Source: an uncultured Clostridia bacterium (lineage in GTDB: Bacteria; Bacillota; Clostridia; TANB77; CAG-465). Taken from it: a stretch of DNA of 64,000 bases. Within the stretch, counting starts at the first letter, position 1. The number at the start of each line of letters is the position of its first letter. The notes beneath the pieces were generated by a model. It had not been told where the DNA came from and ran no database searches. It worked only from the letters and a program-made list of their open reading frames with translations. The stretch is from contig CARYZD010000004.1 of assembly GCA_949106495.1 (NCBI GenBank), positions 62,001-126,000 of the forward strand, in the 5' to 3' direction. Shown one piece after another: positions 60,677 through 64,000 of the stretch. The translations under genes and the position numbers were made by a program.

Positions 60677-63175
60677 CTAATTATTTTCCTCGACATTTGG
60701 AATACTTAAACAAATACCAACATCGGTACCTTGATATTTAAATTTATATTCATATTCATCTGATGCAATTTTAGTATTTTCTTCAATATCCGAAAATTTA
60801 TATCTGTCTACTTCAATATACTTTGGTATACCAGAATAATTCGGATCATAAACCTCAATTTTATATTTATTCAAGTTCTTAGAATCTGCTAACAACTTTA
60901 CTGCAAGAACAGTATAATCGTCATTAATTCTTATCATTACTGGTTCTCCTGATAATAAAGTCTTAGTTAATTGTGAAAATGCTGTATCATTATTATCAAA
61001 GAAATAGAATTTCTCATCTCTATATTTTGTAACATCTAATCTTGAAAGAAGCTTTAACATTTTTACATCCTCATTTTTTAACTCAGTATCAGGGTCCTCT
61101 TCTCCTAAGAAAGGTTTAATGTCAAATCTAATTGATTCATATTTTTTAAATCCAGCATTAGGAACATTATAATCAACAGCATATGTAGTAAATCCTAAAG
61201 TTTGCAATTGTGATTTTATAGTTTGGTTAATACCTAAAGCACCTCTATTAGCTGTAGATGACCAAAAGTTATCTGGAAATTCAGATAATATACTTATAGA
61301 TTCTGGTATATAAGTTCTTAATGTTGTTCCTGACATTTCTATCTTAGTAGATGTAACAGTTGGTGTTTCAATAATAGTACCATTTGACGTAGTAACCTTT
61401 TTAGCTCCTAATTTATTTGGTAATTTATTATCATATAATAGTTTAGCATATAAGACCATTCCATAGCCATATCCATGTTCTACTTGTGTATTAGAAAAGT
61501 TAGAAAATGAAAATCCATCTCTTCCAACTAAAAATCCAGAGTTAGCAATTACTATTGAATCATCAACATTGTCATTATTTGTATCATATAAACCATAATT
61601 TAATTCTGCTGAAATCAACGCAAATGTATCTTCTAAATCCTCAGCTGTAGATGCATAATAATATTTTCCTTTTGTTTGACTAGAAATCATTTTAAGGTTT
61701 TTCTCATCTATTGTATTTCCAAGTCCTATAGTATAAACTTTAATTCCTTTTTCTACTGCAAGTGCAATTTGTTTTTCAAGTAACTCATCATCATAGTTTT
61801 CCCCATCAGTATCTTTACCATCAGATAATAATACAATATATCTTCTATTGTTTTCTTCATCATCTGTAAATTGTGCTATTCCGCCTTTTAGTCCTTCACC
61901 AATATATGTTCCTGTAAAATTTTCTGGAACTGTTTTTATTGTTGAAACCCTATTTTTTACAGTATCTTTATCTGCTGTTAATTTTGATAATTCTGAATAT
62001 TCAAATGTAAATTTCCCAGCTCCAAATCTATAATTTCCTTTTAATCCACTAATTAAGTCATTAATTACATCCACTCTTTTAAATGTAGGATCATTTTCTT
62101 CACTTTCAGCGTATTCATCTTTAGAATACATTGAACCAGAGTTATCTATTATAAATACAAGTTCAGTAGATAAATTTGAAGTAAGTTTAGATGAATCAGC
62201 AACAAAGTATTTTTTAAATTCACTTGTAGTAAATGTTAATGTTGATTTATTTGTATCAATATCTGTTCTAATTTTAGTAAAACTATTATCATCATCATTT
62301 AATTCATATACTGCTAATGAATTCTCTGATAGACCTTTTTCACTTACTTTATTTTTATCATAAGTTATTGTTATCTTTGCGTCATCTAATTGTGCTTCTG
62401 TGTAAATTGAGTATATTCCATCTAGTACTGAACTAACATTATTTAAAGTTTCAGTAGAATATCTATCAATTGATGTACGAGTAAAGTTTCCTTTACCAGT
62501 CATTCTTAACGTAACTCTATCTTTTTTAAATGTATAATCAAATTTTCTTTCTCCATCCTTTAGTCCATCGCCCTTACTATCAGCTTTTGTTGGATCAAGC
62601 CCCATTATAATTTCATCACCATCATATAGGCCATCGCCATCTGTATCTTTTTCTGTTTGTGATGTTCCACTATATGAAGCTTCATATATATCAGCAAGAC
62701 CATCACCATCTGTATCTTTACAAGCAATTTTATAATCTGAATTTTTGTATAAACTTGATAATTCATTTCCAATAATAGTAACATATTTTGTAGCAGATGT
62801 ATCTTCTGTACTTGCTGTAATAGAATATGTTCCTTCATCAGTTGGAAGTTCCCAAGTAACTGTACCATCTTCATTTATATCTAGCATTCCTGCGCTTACT
62901 TCCCATTTAAATGAAGTATTAACTACATCATTAAATTTTTTAGCAACTGCTTGATATTCCATTACTCTTGCTTTAGTTGCAACAACATTTCCTAATTCTT
63001 CGTCTGAATTAGATATTGTTATTTTAACAGGCGCAAACATTATAAACACTATCATAAGCATTATTAATAAAAAAATCATAATAAAACTAGCAATTATTAA
63101 TGCTTTTCTATGATCGTCTATAAAATCTAAAGTATCATCTCTAAAATCAAGAAAAAAATCTTTTAAATTATCCAT
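60677..63175 (-). CDS. Membrane-anchored VWA-domain protein with calcium-binding repeats
   Basis: 832 residues from ATG 63175 (AAGGAG 10 nt upstream). One membrane segment (24-48) anchors a large external part: a BIG2-like region (60-140), three EF-hand/thrombospondin-3-like calcium repeats (about 154-210, such as DTDGDGLADIYE and DTDGDGLYDGDE), then a VWA domain with MIDAS DNSGS (344-348) and LLSDGKDTDG. The C-terminal 150 residues include strands such as EPVMIRINDDYTVLAVKLL that resemble a papain-like (C39-type) fold, without clear catalytic residues. It follows the transglutaminase-like gene by 63 bp. Adhesion or surface assembly is inferred. Confidence 0.87.
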   Translation of the reverse strand: MDNLKDFFLDFRDDTLDFIDDHRKALIIASFIMIFLLIMLMIVFIMFAPVKITISNSDEELGNVVATKARVMEYQAVAKKFNDVVNTSFKWEVSAGMLDINEDGTVTWELPTDEGTYSITASTEDTSATKYVTIIGNELSSLYKNSDYKIACKDTDGDGLADIYEASYSGTSQTEKDTDGDGLYDGDEIIMGLDPTKADSKGDGLKDGERKFDYTFKKDRVTLRMTGKGNFTRTSIDRYSTETLNNVSSVLDGIYSIYTEAQLDDAKITITYDKNKVSEKGLSENSLAVYELNDDDNSFTKIRTDIDTNKSTLTFTTSEFKKYFVADSSKLTSNLSTELVFIIDNSGSMYSKDEYAESEENDPTFKRVDVINDLISGLKGNYRFGAGKFTFEYSELSKLTADKDTVKNRVSTIKTVPENFTGTYIGEGLKGGIAQFTDDEENNRRYIVLLSDGKDTDGENYDDELLEKQIALAVEKGIKVYTIGLGNTIDEKNLKMISSQTKGKYYYASTAEDLEDTFALISAELNYGLYDTNNDNVDDSIVIANSGFLVGRDGFSFSNFSNTQVEHGYGYGMVLYAKLLYDNKLPNKLGAKKVTTSNGTIIETPTVTSTKIEMSGTTLRTYIPESISILSEFPDNFWSSTANRGALGINQTIKSQLQTLGFTTYAVDYNVPNAGFKKYESIRFDIKPFLGEEDPDTELKNEDVKMLKLLSRLDVTKYRDEKFYFFDNNDTAFSQLTKTLLSGEPVMIRINDDYTVLAVKLLADSKNLNKYKIEVYDPNYSGIPKYIEVDRYKFSDIEENTKIASDEYEYKFKYQGTDVGICLSIPNVEENN

Positions 63176-63238
63176 ATTATCAATTCTCCTTAGTTCAAAT
63201 ATATACATAATTATATATTATATAAAAAATTAATTCAA

Positions 63239-64000
63239 CTAATTTTTTGGTATTATTATATCATTTTGAATATTATAATAATACATTTTAGAACCATTTA
63301 AAAATGATTCATCAATTTTCTTTAATGAAGTGAGAACTTGTGATATTCTATCTCCAATATTTCCTTCTAAATAAAATTCTATATATCTCTTATCACTAAA
63401 TTTATCACATATTTCCTTTAGTCTTTCATATAAAACATCATCTGAATTTATTTTTAAATTATTATAATTATAATAATTATATTTGTCTGTATTAGTGGTA
63501 GGTATAATTTCTTCATTGTCTAATGATGCAATTTTTTTTATTTCATCTGTTGTAAGATTGAAATATGCATGATTTACAATTTCTGTTTCGTCATATATTG
63601 AATGTGAAGATGTTAAATCTACATGATACCACTCGTCTTCTATTTTTACTAAATTCCATGCATGTGCGCTATTATCTAAAGAACCTAATACAATTATGCT
63701 ATCAATACCAGCCTTATTATATATTAATTGTAAAGATTTAGAAAAACTATCACATACACCAATATTCTCAAGTAAAGTTCCCTCTGCAGTATGATAAGCT
63801 CTTGGTAATTCATCAAGTTTAGAATACTCTACGTCATATGATAACTTATCATGAATTTGTATTTCTTTTTCATACTCACTTAAATCTTCTAAACCACTAA
63901 TATAACTATTAATTTTTTCTGACATTAAATCTATCTTAGCTTGTATCTCTTCTTTATTTGATTCTGTGTAATTTAATTTTACATATCCTATATTACCATT
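63239..64000 (-). CDS. Transglutaminase-like protein, 5' end outside window
   Basis: The frame is open past 63925 to the window edge, so ATG 63925 is not necessarily the start. A transglutaminase-like core is visible: LENIGVCDSFSKSLQLIYN (Cys), HAWNLVKIEDEWYHVDLT (His and Asp). These form the catalytic triad of bacterial transglutaminase-like proteases or crosslinkers. Pairing with the VWA gene downstream suggests a surface module. Residues after the triad (about 120 more) are not a recognised domain. Confidence 0.8.
   Translation of the reverse strand, partial: NGNIGYVKLNYTESNKEEIQAKIDLMSEKINSYISGLEDLSEYEKEIQIHDKLSYDVEYSKLDELPRAYHTAEGTLLENIGVCDSFSKSLQLIYNKAGIDSIIVLGSLDNSAHAWNLVKIEDEWYHVDLTSSHSIYDETEIVNHAYFNLTTDEIKKIASLDNEEIIPTTNTDKYNYYNYNNLKINSDDVLYERLKEICDKFSDKRYIEFYLEGNIGDRISQVLTSLKKIDESFLNGSKMYYYNIQNDIIIPKN

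Noticed and set aside
1..64000. CRISPR arrays, tRNA or rRNA genes, transposons, prophage
   Set aside because: No regularly spaced direct repeats, no cloverleaf-like or rRNA sequence and no transposase or phage structural genes were found.

Overview
This window comes from the chromosome of a low-GC, endospore-forming Bacillota, most likely an uncultured gut-type clostridium. The base composition is strongly AT-rich, ribosome binding sites are of the GGAGG type, and most promoters I could place are TTGACA/TATAAT-like with 17-bp spacers. Sporulation genes are scattered through it: spo0A, an alpha/beta-type small acid-soluble spore protein, yqfC, yqfD and yabG. Most genes lie on the minus strand. 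I see no rRNA, tRNA, CRISPR array, insertion sequence or prophage.

Layout. 1-4244 (minus, cut by the edge) is a very large surface protein: signal peptide, cohesin-like domain, an internal SPNTG sorting signal with two membrane segments, a dockerin, four composite Ig-like repeats, and then a segment resembling the N-terminal region of M26/Zmp (IgA1 protease-type) metalloproteases. 4245-4849 holds a decayed gene. 4850-8842 is a sporulation and RNA-maturation cluster (yqfC-yqfD-ybeY-dgkA-cdd) lacking phoH. 8949-12244 holds poorly known membrane proteins. 12335-14543 is secD-secF. 14675-17767 is rpsB-tsf and pyrH plus a PH-domain gene. 18006-24613 is gdpP-rplI-dnaB-tilS-ftsH. 24779-26028 has spo0A divergent from a spore-protein gene, with a perfect 0A box between them.

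27021-37334 is a nearly complete S10-spc ribosomal protein operon ending at secY, with rpmD (L30) missing. It has a strong promoter, a 217-nt structured leader, and a second structured element between rpsJ and rplC. 37753-40303 is a divergent plus-strand cassette: a ThyX-like protein, a deoxynucleoside/thymidylate kinase-like protein and FolC. After it come rpsT, yabG, rpsF-ssb-rpsR, mecA, a 418-bp intergenic region with an orphan promoter and another 0A box, and a response regulator with an HD-GYP domain whose phosphorylated Asp is replaced by Asn.

44960-49835 holds comEA, a CvpA-family gene, a DUF5711-type gene, rarA and a zinc-ribbon protein. 50240-55517 is an operon read from rnc: radical SAM protein, an Alg14/Alg13-type glycosyltransferase pair, and a split transketolase with an unknown coiled-coil gene between its halves. 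55611-60518 has acpP, tuf and the rpsL-rpsG-fusA operon. The right end has a membrane-anchored von Willebrand factor A protein with calcium-binding repeats and a transglutaminase-like protein cut by the edge.

Most of the window is core translation, secretion and replication machinery. The least ordinary parts are the cohesin/sorting/dockerin/M26-like protein, the ThyX-like/kinase/FolC cassette, the transketolase-glycosyltransferase operon, and the unexplained regulatory elements near 36951-37006, 43483-43800 and 57320-57361.
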